From Rhynchospora pubera (Eukaryota > Streptophyta > Magnoliopsida > Poales > Cyperaceae), in NCBI GenBank assembly GCA_028095005.1, contig CM051460.1, positions 21,995,501 to 22,059,500 of the forward strand: a DNA stretch of 64,000 nucleotides, given 5' to 3'. Under the pieces are notes generated by a model. That model was not told the DNA's origin and did no database searches. It saw only the letters and a list, made by a program, of their open reading frames with translations. Position 1 is the stretch's first letter; every line of letters begins with the position of its first letter. Below, one piece after another: positions 35,464 to 48,077 of the stretch. The position numbers and the translations under genes are program-made.

Positions 35464-36761
35464 AGATTTCAAGACTTAAATGCATCAATTTGTTATCCTC
35501 TTTTCCCATTTTTAAGTAGCTTTTCAAGTTGAATAATATGAACATGAGTTAATTTAATAATTGTATTAGTTTTTTTTTTCCCGGATATTTGTTGCCTTGC
35601 ATGCAAATCACATGATCGATGTACTAAAAAAAGTATGACGTGCTCATACTAATGTCGTTCTAGACTATAAGGAGATTATTACTATATAACGAAAAAGAAT
35701 ACTTTGTAAATGATAAATGTATAAGACCTATAAAATTAATATATTTAAATCAAAACGTCAACAAAAATTTGATGAGTTCAAACTACGTTTGTGCTCTAGT
35801 GGTTAAAAGACAAAGTGTAAATAAAAAAACGTAGGTTTGAAAAAAATTGAAAGAGGATGCATTGTGGATATATACACCAGAAGATTGAACCCTATTTTTA
35901 TCTCAAAAAATAAATTGAGTGAGTTTAAATATAAGTATTATAATTTTTACATTTCTTTGCAATAAGATAATAAGATATTAGAGAAAATTGATCAAACATA
36001 GCATCATAATTTCAAATGATGTTTAATAGTGTTTTGAATATCGTACTGGCCACCGTAACGGTGAGGTTGCCAGTAAGCGATATTATCGATTCTACTAGAT
36101 TTCAAGACTAAAATGCATCAATTTGTTATCCTCTATTCCCATTTATAAGTAGCTTTTCAAGTTGAATAATATGAACATGAATTAGTTTAATAATTTTATT
36201 AGTTATTTTCTCCCGGATATTTGTTGCCTTGCGTGCAAATCACATGATCGATGTACTAAAAAAGTATGACATGCTCATACTAATGTCGTTCTAGACTATA
36301 AGGAGATTATTACTATATAACGAAAAAGAATACATTGTAAATGATAAATGTATAAGACTTATAAAATTAATATATTTAAATCAAAACGTCAACAAAAACT
36401 TGATGAGTTCAAACTGCGTTTGTGCTCTAGTGGTTAAAAGACAAAGTGTAAATTAAAAAAAACTAGGTTTGAAAAAAATTGTCAGAGGATGCATTGTGGA
36501 TATATACACCGGAAGATTGAACCCTATTTTTATCTCAAAAAATAAATTGAGTGAGTTTAAATATAAGTATTATAATTTTTACATTTCTTTGCAATAAGAT
36601 AATAAGATATCAGAGAAAATTGATCAAACATAGCATCATAATTTCAAATGATGTTTAACAGTGTTTAATAAAAAAAAAATGATGTTTAACAGTGTTTTGA
36701 ATATCGTACTGGCCACCGTAACTGTGAGGTTGTCGGTAAGCGATATTATTGATTCTACTAG
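35464..36761. repeat. Tandem direct duplication, period 633 bp
   Basis: Two adjacent copies start AGATTTCAAGACT at 35464 and 36097, both ending near GCGATATTATYGATTCTACTA. They differ by scattered substitutions and by a 31-base micro-insertion in copy 2. Each copy contains TGCTCTAGTGGTTAAAAGA (first at about 35792), which resembles a tRNA-type box A as in plant SINEs. A convincing box B is not visible. No protein is encoded. Confidence 0.85.
36648..36697. repeat. A-rich micro-insertion between 19-bp direct repeats
   Basis: ATGATGTTTAACAGTGTTT occurs at 36648-36666 and again at 36679-36697, with only AATAAAAAAAAA between. Copy 1 of the 633-bp duplication has a single, uninterrupted version of this site, so the empty site is visible in the same window. 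This is the clearest of the six micro-insertions. Confidence 0.75.
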
Positions 36762-39700
36762 TTTTTATCGGTTTTCATGGCCTTTAAGATTTATATAGTA
36801 ATTTAATAAGTTGCACACATCAATAATGCCAAAATGGTCCAATAGAGATGGCGGTGGCATGCTATAGTGCTGAGGTAGGTTCGATTCACCTGGTTTTATT
36901 CTATTTTTTCGATATTTGATCCAGTATTAAAAATAGCGATGTAATAAATGGAGATGTATGATCCACATAATTCATCCATCGCAAAAAATACATATATATT
37001 ATGTGCAAATCCATGCAAGTAAGAACTATCATGTTCACAAGACAAAAATTTATGTGAACGAAGCACAAGAATTGCTGCCTTCATTTGAATTAAGTTTTCT
37101 AGAGATTAAGTTGATATCAAAATTTCATATTATTTAAAATTGAAGTTTATGATTGACCTAATTAATTTTTGTTCTCAGCTATAGTAATCTTAACTTGAGT
37201 CAGAGTTGCAAGTAAATTTGAATGAATCTATATGAAATTTTAGAGAATCTTTATGGATGGTAGATTAATTAGATCGAGAATTTTTTTAAATATAAAAAAA
37301 TAGTTAAAAAGAATTCTAAAACTATAAAATTTGATCACTAATGTGATTTTATTATGGAGAATAAATTTGATGGTTCAAATTAATTATTGTAACTTCTAAA
37401 ACTGAGATCCAATCATGTTTGACGATTTGAATTGTCAAACATGTTTGACTCCGACATTACTCATATTAAAAAAAAATAATAATGAAGATAGAATGCGAGA
37501 GGAATTCGCGAATTCTGCCAAAATTCGTGGACTCTCGAGCAGAAATTTTCCAACGCCGATCACGTAGATGAATTTTCTTTTATCAAAATTAATATTTTAT
37601 AAAAGCATCGATGCCATAGAAAAAATCATCTAACATTTAGGTGTTATTTTTCTCCTTGTGTATTTCAGTTTCTAAAGTGTAAAAATTTATCGGTTTTCAA
37701 TTATAATAAGTTCTTTTACAGTTCAATATAATTTTTGTTACGAGAACCCCTTATCTTTTTCAAATAGTGGCGTTATGCAAATCTGAGTAGACGACACAGC
37801 ACCTGAGTGGACCAGCAATGGCTGCTCATGCACGGTCCCATGAATCATGATCCAATCCTTTCTAGATAGAAACAAAATAATGGAACAAGTAAAAGTCGAG
37901 GAGGCGCCAAAGAGACAAGCTACTGCGCTACAGAAAGAGCACAGCTGTCTGAAGAAATTTTGCCGGTCCTGTGACTGTCCTACAAAATTTGACAGCAAGT
38001 ATAAACAATTGAGATATAACTCCGACAATAATGCCAAATTTTTTTAATATTTATAATATTTCTTTTGAAATAATATTTTTTTTATAATATTTGGATATGT
38101 AAATAAAATTTGAGTTCTACGGGTCGACTGTATTTAACTTAAACAATATGAAGTTGTATTACTTTCCCATTGAGATTTGATATCTCCTAATTTGAAGGAA
38201 AAAGTGCATTGTTTTTCTTCTTCTTTAATCCGTCCTTTTGTTACTTCATTTTCGTCTGAATTCTTCAACGGTAAAACTGTATATGTTTTCTCTTTCATCT
38301 TTTTATATTCCTTTTCGTGTCACGTTTTTTAATGTTGTTATTTGGTTGTTATAACGTGTATATAATTGTAATTATTTTTCAGAGTTGAGGGGCCGGCTTC
38401 TTAATAATTTTTTCAAGAGCAATAGCTCATATGGAAAGGTGGATCACCTGATAATATATTATATAGTATCCACATAAAAATAATAAAGCTTGATGTGCGA
38501 GTTTACCAACGAGTTGAATTTACATTCAAATTGCTAAAAATTTGTTGCACGATAAAATATGCAAGACAACAGCATATCTGTATACTTATTTAGAATTTTA
38601 ATTTTTTAACTTAAATTGTAAAACTATTGCTATAGTCGCCAAAATAAAGCGATGATAATATATTCTAACTCATAAATGCAGCAGAAGTAAGAAATATGCA
38701 TATTACTGATCATTTTATATGCATGTCAAAACTGTGGGTCATTTACTGCGTTCTTGTAAATGCTGATTTTATTTTTAATGCACGAGTAAACACGTTCACC
38801 TAGTCTCCTAGTCCTAGGTATAGAAATTAAGGGTATTAACAGTGCGCTAAAAGTACTAGCCCAATGTTTGTAGATTATTGTAGCATGTAGCCACAATATG
38901 GTTGTTAGTCGGTATTAGTTGGATGTTGATGTCATTTAAACTTTATGTTCTTTTTTAAAGTTACATTTTAATGATATTTCTCCCGTACATTCAATATTTA
39001 TTGTAAGCTTATTGTGAAACGTCATTGAAAATTTTTGGTAAGGCAATACGTCATCTATCAAAATCAATTCAACGTGATGCATGAGTTATGTCAATTTGAA
39101 ATTTATTTTATTATCCATTTTAAAAAAATAAAAATTATATAATTGTATTTTTTTTAATTATTTGATAGGAGAGTAAATGATTTCAATATTGGATTAAACT
39201 TTTAAAGTTTACACACCCTTTTCTAATAAAGTACTTAACTACTCATCCAGAATATAAGTTTCTAATTCCGAATTCCGATCAGATCTTTTGCGAGAGATGC
39301 ACCGAACTACTTTGCCAAAAAAAATTTAGTCAGTTTATTTAAACAGAACGGTTCACACAGAAAAGTGCCATGAGTCAAAATCTTGGAATTTTCATTGTAA
39401 GGTCAATGACATCTAATCTTTTCCCAAATCCTAATTAAACCAACCAACTGTCCAAATTTGGTAATAAATTGAAACCCTATTCCAAGAGCGCACAGTTCTC
39501 ACTGTTGTCTCAATACAACCAAACAAACTATGCAAAAACAAAACAAAAGATCTCGACGCTTAAAAAAAACCAGGAAAAAGCAAAAGGCTCTGAACAAAAT
39601 CTTCTCATTGTACGAACTCAATCTAAGACCCTTTCGGTCTCCCATACAGTAAGCACAATGTACCGTCACTTGCTCTGGGAATCTTTCCTTTTCTTTTGTT

Positions 39701-40175
39701 ACTTTTTATTTTCAACAGTATAAAAAGAGAAAATTGATTTTCTAATGCACATCTCTCTATAGATCTCGTATCCCCTTCGAATATAGCGATATGTGACACA
39801 CTAGATAAATATGCTAACTCCATATCAAGCCTTAGGTCAGGATTGTTAATTCATATCTTGTAACAAAATCACAAGGAAATAAATAAACAGGTTGAAATAG
39901 AATAAGCATTTTTGTCCTCTTCGCATAAGAGAGACGACAGGCATTAAGACATCTCAATCTTCAACTTTCAATGGTTCTGCGCTCCTCTTTTGGCTGTACA
40001 AAATTTTCAAAACAACACCCAACTTATTTTGATGGGTTTACCTCTCTCAAAAAAAAAAAAAAAATGGTGGAAAAATTTGTCAAAATCAGGATCACAGAAC
40101 ATAAACTAGCTAAGATAATCCCTACCCCCAACTAACTAATAATTTAATAAAATTTCAAAATATATCAACTTGAAA
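36762..40175. other. Intergenic region, no gene seen
   Basis: AT-rich, with no frame that looks coding. The segment at about 37200-37470 faintly resembles the inverted-arm element at 60916-61319 (TATGGAGAATA and GGTTCRAATTA words in the same order), suggesting a decayed relative. The frame at 37847-38047 has no family features. The last 200 or so bases before 40175 are probably the 3'UTR of the minus-strand CKX gene. Confidence 0.35.
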
Positions 40176-43100
40176 TCATCTTAAAGCAGAGGAGGCACTG
40201 TGAGGATTTGTAAAAATGCCTTGACCTGGGCCAAGGATGTAATTAGGATCAAACTGGGACTTGCGTCTGGCAAACTGATCCCATCTTCTGCCAAAATGAC
40301 TGCGCCAATGGAGTGGTGATGGTTGGTGCCCTAAATATTGCTTGGCACCAATTTGGTCATGTGCAGTCTGAGCAAATGAGCACTGATGTTGAAGCAAGTC
40401 GTGGAGGCATCGGTGATTACAAGTGTCGGGGTTAGCTGATTGAAGCACTCCTACTACATACATAACCTGATCGGTCGATCCAACCTCTGGTAATACCGCT
40501 GACATGTTCCCATCCCATCTGTATGGACAATTATTGAGAATCAGATAACTAAATTTTAAGATATTGGCTTTCTTCACAGAGACAAATCATGTTCATTAAA
40601 TTATACAAGAAACATAAAAAACACAGAAGTAACATCTTCAATTGAGTGAATTTTCAATTTGAACAAAGCCCTTGCAACATAATTGATCTGCATTTCTGAG
40701 GTTCACTATAATAGACAGAATAAGAGCAGTAATTGAAATTTCTTTTATTTAATGAAATCCTGTTAGATTTAATATCTGCAAATTTTGATGCATCTTTGCA
40801 TCACCAGTTGATTCAGAGACACGCAACCAAAATAGCAATAAACATCATTTGTGTTGCATCAGATTGATGGATTTATTTTGACAAGTGCATGAGTAAGAAG
40901 AAATGATATCACACTGAACAATAAATTGATATCAACAGGACAGGCCAATCTGTATTAAGAAAAAAGGATGCTTTGTATATAATTTTATAGGGTTATAGCA
41001 TAGTTCATTTTGTTTACTCTACGTAACTCTGATACATAGATTAAAACATTTTGAATATTAATGATGATCAGCTGGTAAGGTGCATTGAACATGATTAAGT
41101 CAACTCTTGTACCATGAGGATAAAAAAAGGCTCGTTGAATGTAATTTTTAAGGGCTATAAAATACTCCTTTCAATTGACTTCATTAATCTATGTACATAG
41201 TTTTAAACATATTGAATTTTAAAGATGATCAGCTTTAAGGTGCATTGAACCTGATTATAAATAACCCTTGAATGATCAAGCAGCCAGCACAGAGTTGACT
41301 TTAATTTTTGATGATTGTGAACCATGAACATCTCAATCAGTAAGATTTATAATATTTTTTCCAATGTTTTATAGAGTAATCAAGCAAAGACACAAAGCAC
41401 ATATATAGAATAAAGCAGTAGTGAACCATTTATCTTTTTATTAGTCTAAAGTCAAATGATAAATATTATTTGACTTGCATAGCTAGGAAAGTTCATGCGC
41501 ACGACGCAGGATTATATAATATCAACAGATGGGATGCGATTATTATTGCCAAACCAAAACTCGCTTTCCTCCCAGGTCAGCGCAGTTATATGCTGCCAGA
41601 AGCAACCTAAATTAGTTGACTTATTGATATTCTGTTTGATGGGATGCTAAAAGAACCTAAGCTCTGAGATAAGCAATCTTTGGATAACGTATGTCCAAAT
41701 AATGAAGATCTGATATAAAACAAAAAAATATAATGATAGGATTTCAAGAAATAACGAAGAACTACTGGTGAAACTTAATCTCAAATACTACTGTTCTTTT
41801 TGCATGAGAAAGGGAGAAAAAGAAGTACAGAAAATTTTAAACCATTATGCCTCACTTATCTACACTTTGGCTATTAAATCATTATCTCCTGTTACAGTTG
41901 TGTTTCTTTCCTCTTTTTTAAATCATTACTATTTATTTTAAAATCAATAGGTCTCAGTTCTGCAGCAACTACCAATAGAAACCAGGATATTGAATTTGCT
42001 AAAATTTGCACCTGGGCCACCAGGTCAAAATTAAAGGTTCAGATTAGATATAAGAAACACCTACTAAACCAAGGCATAATCTGGGTCATCTGATTCTTAT
42101 CAAATGGCCCACAAAACTAAGGCACATTTCTCCCATGACATGTTGTAGCAGCCATACAGAATCGTACCAGAGTTGGAACCGTGTAGGAGTGGCAAAAAAG
42201 CTCATGGCTCGTGGCTCGCTCGAGAAAAATTCGATTCGATTTGACATTGGCTCGATACATTTGGGCTCGAAGCAAAATTCGGCTCGCTCGAAATTAACTC
42301 GAAATTGGCTCGAAATATAATTTTTTTAACTACTTTTTATATATTAGTACATAATTTGATATATAATATATTTATTTATTACATATAAATGCTATTTTTA
42401 TTTAAAATATTATTATAAAATGAATAAAATACCAGTTTATAAATAAAAACAATATTAAAATTGATAAATATTAATTAATTTGTATATTAGTTGCTTGAAA
42501 AATATCTATATATAAAGTACTATAATTTAGCTCGACGAGCTCGTTAAGAAACTCGATATAAATTCGATTCGATTCGACAAAACTCGAATTAATTTCAAAT
42601 CAAGCTTGGGCTAAGGTTAGCTCGCTCGAGCTCGACTCTTGCCAGCAGCCCTAGAACAGTGGGAAACAATTCTCATCTAGGTAAACTAAGATTATAAAAT
42701 AATGAAAAACTAGCTTCACTCAGACTATTATTTAGGGAGATGGACTGCTAGGTTCCCTTATAAACAATTATGGAAAACTACAAATCTACACTAAATAACA
42801 AGACTCAATTAATGCCAAGAAAACAAAAACTCATTAATACAGCATTCCAGTGCCCTGTAGCTGCAGCACTGCTGGGCTGCTGGCTTCCTAAGGAATCTCC
42901 TAAGGAATTCTCTATCGGATAAGCATAATAGAGAATGTTTCTTCCAAAAAAAAGCATAATAGAGAACGAAAAATAACCAACTAGCTCTTCTATGCCTCAA
43001 TTTATTTATTTATTTATTTATTTATTTTGAAAATAAGTAGGGGATATAACCCCCACCACTTACCATTGTTATGCCTCTATGTCAAAGAAAGAAATGCAGT

Positions 43101-45139
43101 AATCTGTTCCTTATGTAATGTGGCTGCTAGGCTTGTCTTTAAAAAGAAATGTTGTACTATATCAGCCATCTAAGGCATCGTCTGCAACTTAAGATTTGTA
43201 CTGGTTCGATTTTAATTTGGCAAAAAACGAAACCCTGTTATTTCAAGGCATCGATCAAAGCCTCCTGAACCATTCGAACTCAAATTTCATGTTCAATCCA
43301 TTAAACCTATGATGGCATGTTGCCTAGGTAACTATGAATACCCCGACGGCAAACAAACACAACTAGTGGAAGTCAAATGGGAAGCTCAAATCAACCATGG
43401 TGATCAACCCACTACACTTATCATTATTCGCTACATTTGCCACATAACCCACATTAATTGATTATCTAGATTCCAAGACAGTCAAGATACTAAAATTCCT
43501 AGAATAATAAAATATATATAGATAATTGATGCTTACTTGTCTCTGAGAAGTGGGTAAATGAGAATTAAGCCCATAAAGTCATCTGGGGAAATGCTCTCCG
43601 TTAATAAATCCTTAAACTCCACAATTCCAGATTTTGGCACAAACATGTTAAGCCATGGATGGTGCACATCCCACAAGCCTTGTCTCCTTAGGCTTAGTTC
43701 TTCCATCCTAACTCTCTCAAGGAAATCAAAGTATGAGACGTCCACACTGTACAGCTGTGATTGCATGTAACTCATTTGTCTAGAGATATCTCTAACCACC
43801 TGAAACAGAGCACAAGCACGTTAAGCCTGAAGAATTTTAAATGCTCTAGAGCAAATGTGGTTGCCCTTTTTTGGTATACCTTTAAACTATCATTTAGACA
43901 AGACAGAGACTTGCCTAGTTCAAAAAGCATGTAACTGCAAAAACCCATATCATAACATTATACTAAGAAACATAATGCACAAACCTCATCTATGTTCATG
44001 TGCTCAAGCTGATAATCATGGACTCCAAACTCTATGCAGTAATAAACCTTAGGCTTCTCCCTGGTACCGAAATCTGGTGTGAAGCCGACATTGCCTGGAA
44101 ACCCAACAGAGGAGCTATGTAGCGATTGCTCATTTAAAACTATAAACCCTTCCACATAATCTACCAAGTCAGGCATAGAGACCAGTAGCTCCTGATCCTT
44201 TGTAAACGTGTCAAAATCATCATAAAAAGCTCTGATCCACTTCACCTATAACAATAACGACAATAATCCTCAAAGCACTAATACAGCAAAGAAAATTTTA
44301 AGGTGGAAAAATCATCTTAAAGATTTTTACCTTCTCTGGTGCATCTTGAAGTAGAATTCTTGCCTTTGTAATTATACCAAATTGACCTAATCCACCAAGA
44401 ACAGAGTAGAACAGCTCCGAATTCTCAGTTCGAGAGCAAGTCACAAGCTCTCCTTGCCCTTCAAAATAAAGAGTGAGATTGATCAACAAACCATCTCTTA
44501 CATACAAGATAGAAAAATTCAGAAAAAATTGAACACGTATTTCCTCTCTAAGTTTCCATTACCTGTGACAATCTCTAGTTGAAGAACATTGCTAATTTGA
44601 GGCCCAAATTTGAAAGTCTGGCCACTAATTCCTGCATTTGACAGCGTACCACCAACTGTCAGGTACAAATAATCAGTCCATGACCTAGGCGCCAAGCCAA
44701 ACTTCAAGCTCTCCTTCAAAACCTCAATCCAAAGAGCACCACCACTCACATCCGCAAATGAAATCCCATCCTCGCCTTTTCTTTTATGAATTTCCATTTC
44801 TACAGGGAGTGATTCCATCTCAACCACAATGCCATCTAAAGCTTGAGCTTGGCCATGTATTGAATGCCCGGCACCTCTGGCCGAGACAGTAACTCTGCTC
44901 AAAGAAGAGGCAGAGAGGGAAGATAGAAGCAAGGCAATGTCAGTTTTGGATTGCGGCTTGAGAACAGCCGACGGAGTATTAAACACAATTCGACCAAAGT
45001 CGAGAGATGCTTCATGGGTTGTTTGAAGGAGGTTTAAGGGACCAAAATCCATGGGGCTTTGGATGAACTTATAAGGGGAGCATAGAGTTAGGAGGAGGAT
45101 TAGTGCATTAACTCTTGAACAGAGGAAAATGAATTCCAT
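40176..45139 (-). CDS. CKX: Cytokinin dehydrogenase/oxidase (secreted-type)
   Basis: Irreversibly degrades cytokinins by oxidative removal of the N6 side chain, using covalently bound FAD. Five exons on the minus strand: 45139-44563, 44458-44331, 44245-43985, 43799-43537, 40518-40176, joined in phase into 523 aa, within the usual CKX range. Residues 1-24 are a hydrophobic signal peptide, implying export to the apoplast or secretory pathway. GHS at 91-93 supplies the FAD-linked His92. SWTDYL holds the catalytic Asp156. GGTLSNAGISGQ, GGLGQFGIIT, a variant HHPWLN and the C-terminal PGQ (507-509) complete the family marks. GAGHS replaces the common GHGHS-type loop. The first four exons are compact, but intron 4 is about 3.0 kb and holds a hAT-like element and a diverged tandem repeat. 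The paralogue number is not assigned. Confidence 0.94.
40970..41280. repeat. Diverged tandem duplication in CKX intron 4, period ~161 bp
   Basis: The segment ending GATGATCAGCTGGTAAGGTG (41063) recurs as GATGATCAGCTTTAAGGTG (41224), with matching sequence upstream (ATTAATCTATGTACATAG against ATACATAGATTAAAACAT-type words) and downstream (TGCATTGAAC). Identity is moderate, so it is old. No function is suggested. Confidence 0.55.
42184..42653. mobile_element. hAT-like MITE rich in GCTCGA words (CKX intron 4)
   Basis: A 470-bp element starting TAGGAGTGGCAA and ending TTGCCAGCAGCCCTA, flanked by 8-bp repeats GAACCGTG (42176-42183) and GAACAGTG (42654-42661) with one mismatch. Both ends are built from many copies of GCTCG/CTCGA/AATTCG words, and the centre is AT-rich. 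No coding capacity. Confidence 0.82.
42921..42968. repeat. A-rich micro-insertion between 17-bp direct repeats
   Basis: AAGCATAATAGAGAATG at 42921-42937 recurs as AAGCATAATAGAGAACG at 42952-42968. The inserted sequence is only TTTCTTCCAAAAAA. It looks like a retroposon reduced to its tail. It lies in CKX intron 4. Confidence 0.7.
43001..43027. repeat. (TTTA)n microsatellite
   Basis: Nearly seven uninterrupted copies of a TTTA tetranucleotide in CKX intron 4. Confidence 0.9.
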
Positions 45140-46337
45140 TGGAGAAGGCCTAGAGCATGTGCTTGTTAGAGGAGAAGAAGAGGAAGAGGAAAGAGAGGTA
45201 CTAGGAGGTTTTTATGGGGTTTGTTTTAGAGAGAGAAAGAGAGGGAGGGAAGATGGATGGGGAAAGCAAAGATTGAGAAGGGGATGTAATTGTAATTGTA
45301 ATGTAATGTAATGTACCTAAAAAAAGGGGAGTTATATCCCCATGTGATCTTCAACTATACCTATTCTCTCTCCTTTTTATTATGCTTCCACCTGTTGAGG
45401 GAGACTAGTGAACCCTCCCTCTCTCCCTTTCTCTCTGTTTGTTTTGTATGCATCCGTGTGTGAGGTCAGGTTCAAAGAGGAGAGAAGTACGGGATATCTT
45501 TGCAACGATTCATCCTAGACAGCCGATCTGGTGGAGGATCTTATTGGAAAACCAACGGTTCAGATTTTCCAAAAGAAAAGGCCTTGGTTGATGGTTCTGT
45601 AAATCTGAACACATTTTATGAGAGTTTTCACTACTATAAAATTGTTTAGATCATAAATTGTCCCAATCTTTACTTTTCCTCGCTACTACATCAAAATTCA
45701 AAACCACGAGTTTGAATCACTGACCATGTTTTTTTGCATGAGTGATATATATCCGCGTGAAATGCTATAAAAATTTTATTATATTACGACCAAGTTGATT
45801 TTTGTACAATTTTATTCTTTTAAAATTACTTACATTACGAAATTTTTTGTGTGGGGAATGATTAATTTTCATCAGAGGGTGAGCGAGGAAATTTTTAATA
45901 GATTAATTTGACCATTTGTTTGAGTAAAACTAAAGCTTACCTCCCAAAAAAAGTTGAAAAAAATGACTGCGCCGCACATATCTGTTTCATATTTTTTCTT
46001 ATCCATGCATTATTAAAAAATAAATGTTTCTTTGTAAAAGCTAAGGAGGTCCACAATCCTCAGGTCTACTGTATGTGAGCAAGAAGTCACAAATCTATTA
46101 CTCTCGTGACAATTATATATAATCTCTATGCTTAATTAATGAGCTAAAGAAGCCGGAGATGACAAGTCAAAAGATATTTTGTGTCTATCTCAAATATTTT
46201 AAATGTTTAACAACGATACTACGTTTTCCGAAAGAATAAAAAAAAATTAATAATAGTTGCTTGAAAAGTCAATATGTATGTTCAAAGTATTATACACGCA
46301 AATAGAACTTTCAGTATTTCTCAAGTTCCGACACTAA
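45140..46337 (-). promoter_or_regulatory. Leader and upstream region of CKX
   Basis: Read on the minus strand, 45320-45140 is a CT-rich leader typical of plant genes. A (TGTAA/TGTAAT)n low-complexity run lies at 45285-45315. Further upstream nothing is recognisable by eye. No TATA box can be fixed with confidence. Confidence 0.35.
45285..45315. repeat. TGTAAT/TGTAA low-complexity repeat
   Basis: Three TGTAAT units followed by TGTAA units in the CKX leader or proximal promoter. Confidence 0.8.
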
Positions 46338-47308
46338 GGGGGTGTTTGTTTGTGACTTAAAGGGTGCATAACTTAAGTTATGTATCCTTAAGTCACCAAA
46401 CACCTCTTACATAAGACGCCTTAAGGGTACATAAGTTATGCAACCTAAATAGGTTGCATAAGTTATGCACCGGTCCCCTTTAATTTTTGTTCCAACAATA
46501 CCCTTTAGAAATAATTAATAATAATATTTAATAATCTATAATAATTAATAATAATTAATAAATAATAATATTTAATAAGTAACAATAACTATTAAAAAAT
46601 AATAATTAGTAATAAATATTAATTATTATAATTAATAAATAATAATATATAACAAGTAATAATAATAATTAATAAACAATATTGATTTATTATTAAATAA
46701 TTAATAATATTTATATTATTTAATTAAAAATAATTAATAATATTTCATAATAATAAAATGATTTCTTATTATCATTAATAATTAATTTTTATAATAATTA
46801 AAAATTAATTAATATTAATTAATAAATAATAATACTTAATAAGTAACAATAATTATTAAAAAATCATAATTAATAACAAAGATTAATTATTATAATTAAT
46901 AATATTTAACAAGTAATATTAATTATTAATAATATTATAATAATGATTTAAGAATAATAATTAATTGAAGATAATTAATCAATAATAATTTTTATTATAA
47001 AATAAATAATAATATTTATAATATTTAATTAAAAGTAATTATTAATATTTCATAATAGTAAAAATGATTTATTATCATCATTAATAATTAATTTTTATAA
47101 TAATTAATAATTAACAATAATTAGATCACAACATATAATACATAATACTAATTCAAATTTAAGGGCATTTTAGTCTTTTGACATGAATATATGCATGCAT
47201 TAAGTTAGTCATCCTTACTACACAACCAAACATCTATTACATAACACTACATAAACACTTAGGCATCCTTAAGTTATGCAACTCCTTACTACACAAACAA
47301 ACGCCCCC
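46338..47308. mobile_element. Tourist/PIF-Harbinger-like element with AT-rich core
   Basis: The ends GGGGGTGTTTGTTTGTG and CACAAACAAACGCCCCC are inverted copies, flanked by TAA on both sides (46335-46337 and 47309-47311), the usual 3-bp target of this superfamily. Subterminal ACTTAAGTTATGTA words also occur in inverted form. The interior of about 650 bp is almost only AATAAT/ATTAAT words, itself repeated (46500-46750 against 46790-47060). No transposase is present. Confidence 0.85.
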
Positions 47309-47726
47309 TAAATACATAAAATTTCAAACAAAATTTTTATATCAATAAAATTCAGTATAGACAGAAGAAATTCAACACTTGTATCCTGTGCTGGATGCTG
47401 CGAATACCATTTCTCCCAAAATGTTTAAAATTTAAAATTATGGAAAATTGTAGACAAGATGTGGGATATGATTAGGCACGCGATGAACAGCTGAGATCCT
47501 CCTTTGCGTTGAACAGTTCTTAATTATTCTAATGCTCTGAAAATGTTGATGCGAATTTTAAAATGTTTGAACGGTTTAGATTTGCGCTACAACTGTTACA
47601 ACGGGAGATAATTTAGACTCATTAATGTAACTCCGTCTTTCTCTTTTTCGTCCGATTCCCAATTGTGAGGTATATTATATGAATAATAATATTGGCTCTC
47701 TCTTTGACAGCTGGAAGTATTTTTGA

Positions 47727-47806
47727 AGCTAGACAATTTTTTTTCTCTTTTTTTTTTGAGGTAGAAACTTTAATATCTAGTTTTTCTTTGACAGCTAGAT
47801 AATTTT
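47727..47806. repeat. T-rich insertion between 14-bp direct repeats
   Basis: AGCTAGACAATTTT (47727-47740) recurs as AGCTAGATAATTTT (47793-47806). The 52 bases between them start with a T-run and contain GAGGTAGAAACTTTAATATC. It is consistent with a reverse-oriented, strongly truncated retroposon. Confidence 0.5.
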
Positions 47807-47932
47807 AGTGTATAATTTTGAAGAAGGATTATTTCCTACCTTCTTGCTTTACGAAATTGAGAAACAAAAAAATTAAAAAACTAAATATGCAAGAGAAGAA
47901 ATGGAAAGAATAAAAAACAAAATTCTTATTTA

Positions 47933-48077
47933 GGCTCCGTTTGGATAGGTTTGGGAAGAAGGGAAGAAGTGGGAAGAAGTATTGGAAAGTGTGTAATTTT
48001 GTGAAGAATTTGAATTATTTATAATTTTTTTTCCTTCTTCCTTTTTTTCCTTCTTCTTCTCCTATCCAAACGGAACC
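47933..48077. mobile_element. Tourist-like MITE, copy 1
   Basis: 145 bp, ends GGCTCCGTTTGGATAGG and CCTATCCAAACGGAACC. The interior contains AAGTGTGTAATTTTGTGAAG, the complement of the core in copies 2-4, so it lies inverted relative to them. The flanking triplets TTA and TCA are a decayed duplication. Confidence 0.8.

Noticed and set aside
36843..36895. tRNA-like GGTTCGATTCA box
   Set aside because: It resembles a T-arm/box B, but no cloverleaf can be formed: no acceptor stem, D-arm or matching box A at the right distance.
46500..47150. AT-rich array as a possible scaffold-attachment or origin region
   Set aside because: It is the interior of the Tourist-like element, and base composition alone does not support an origin or attachment site.
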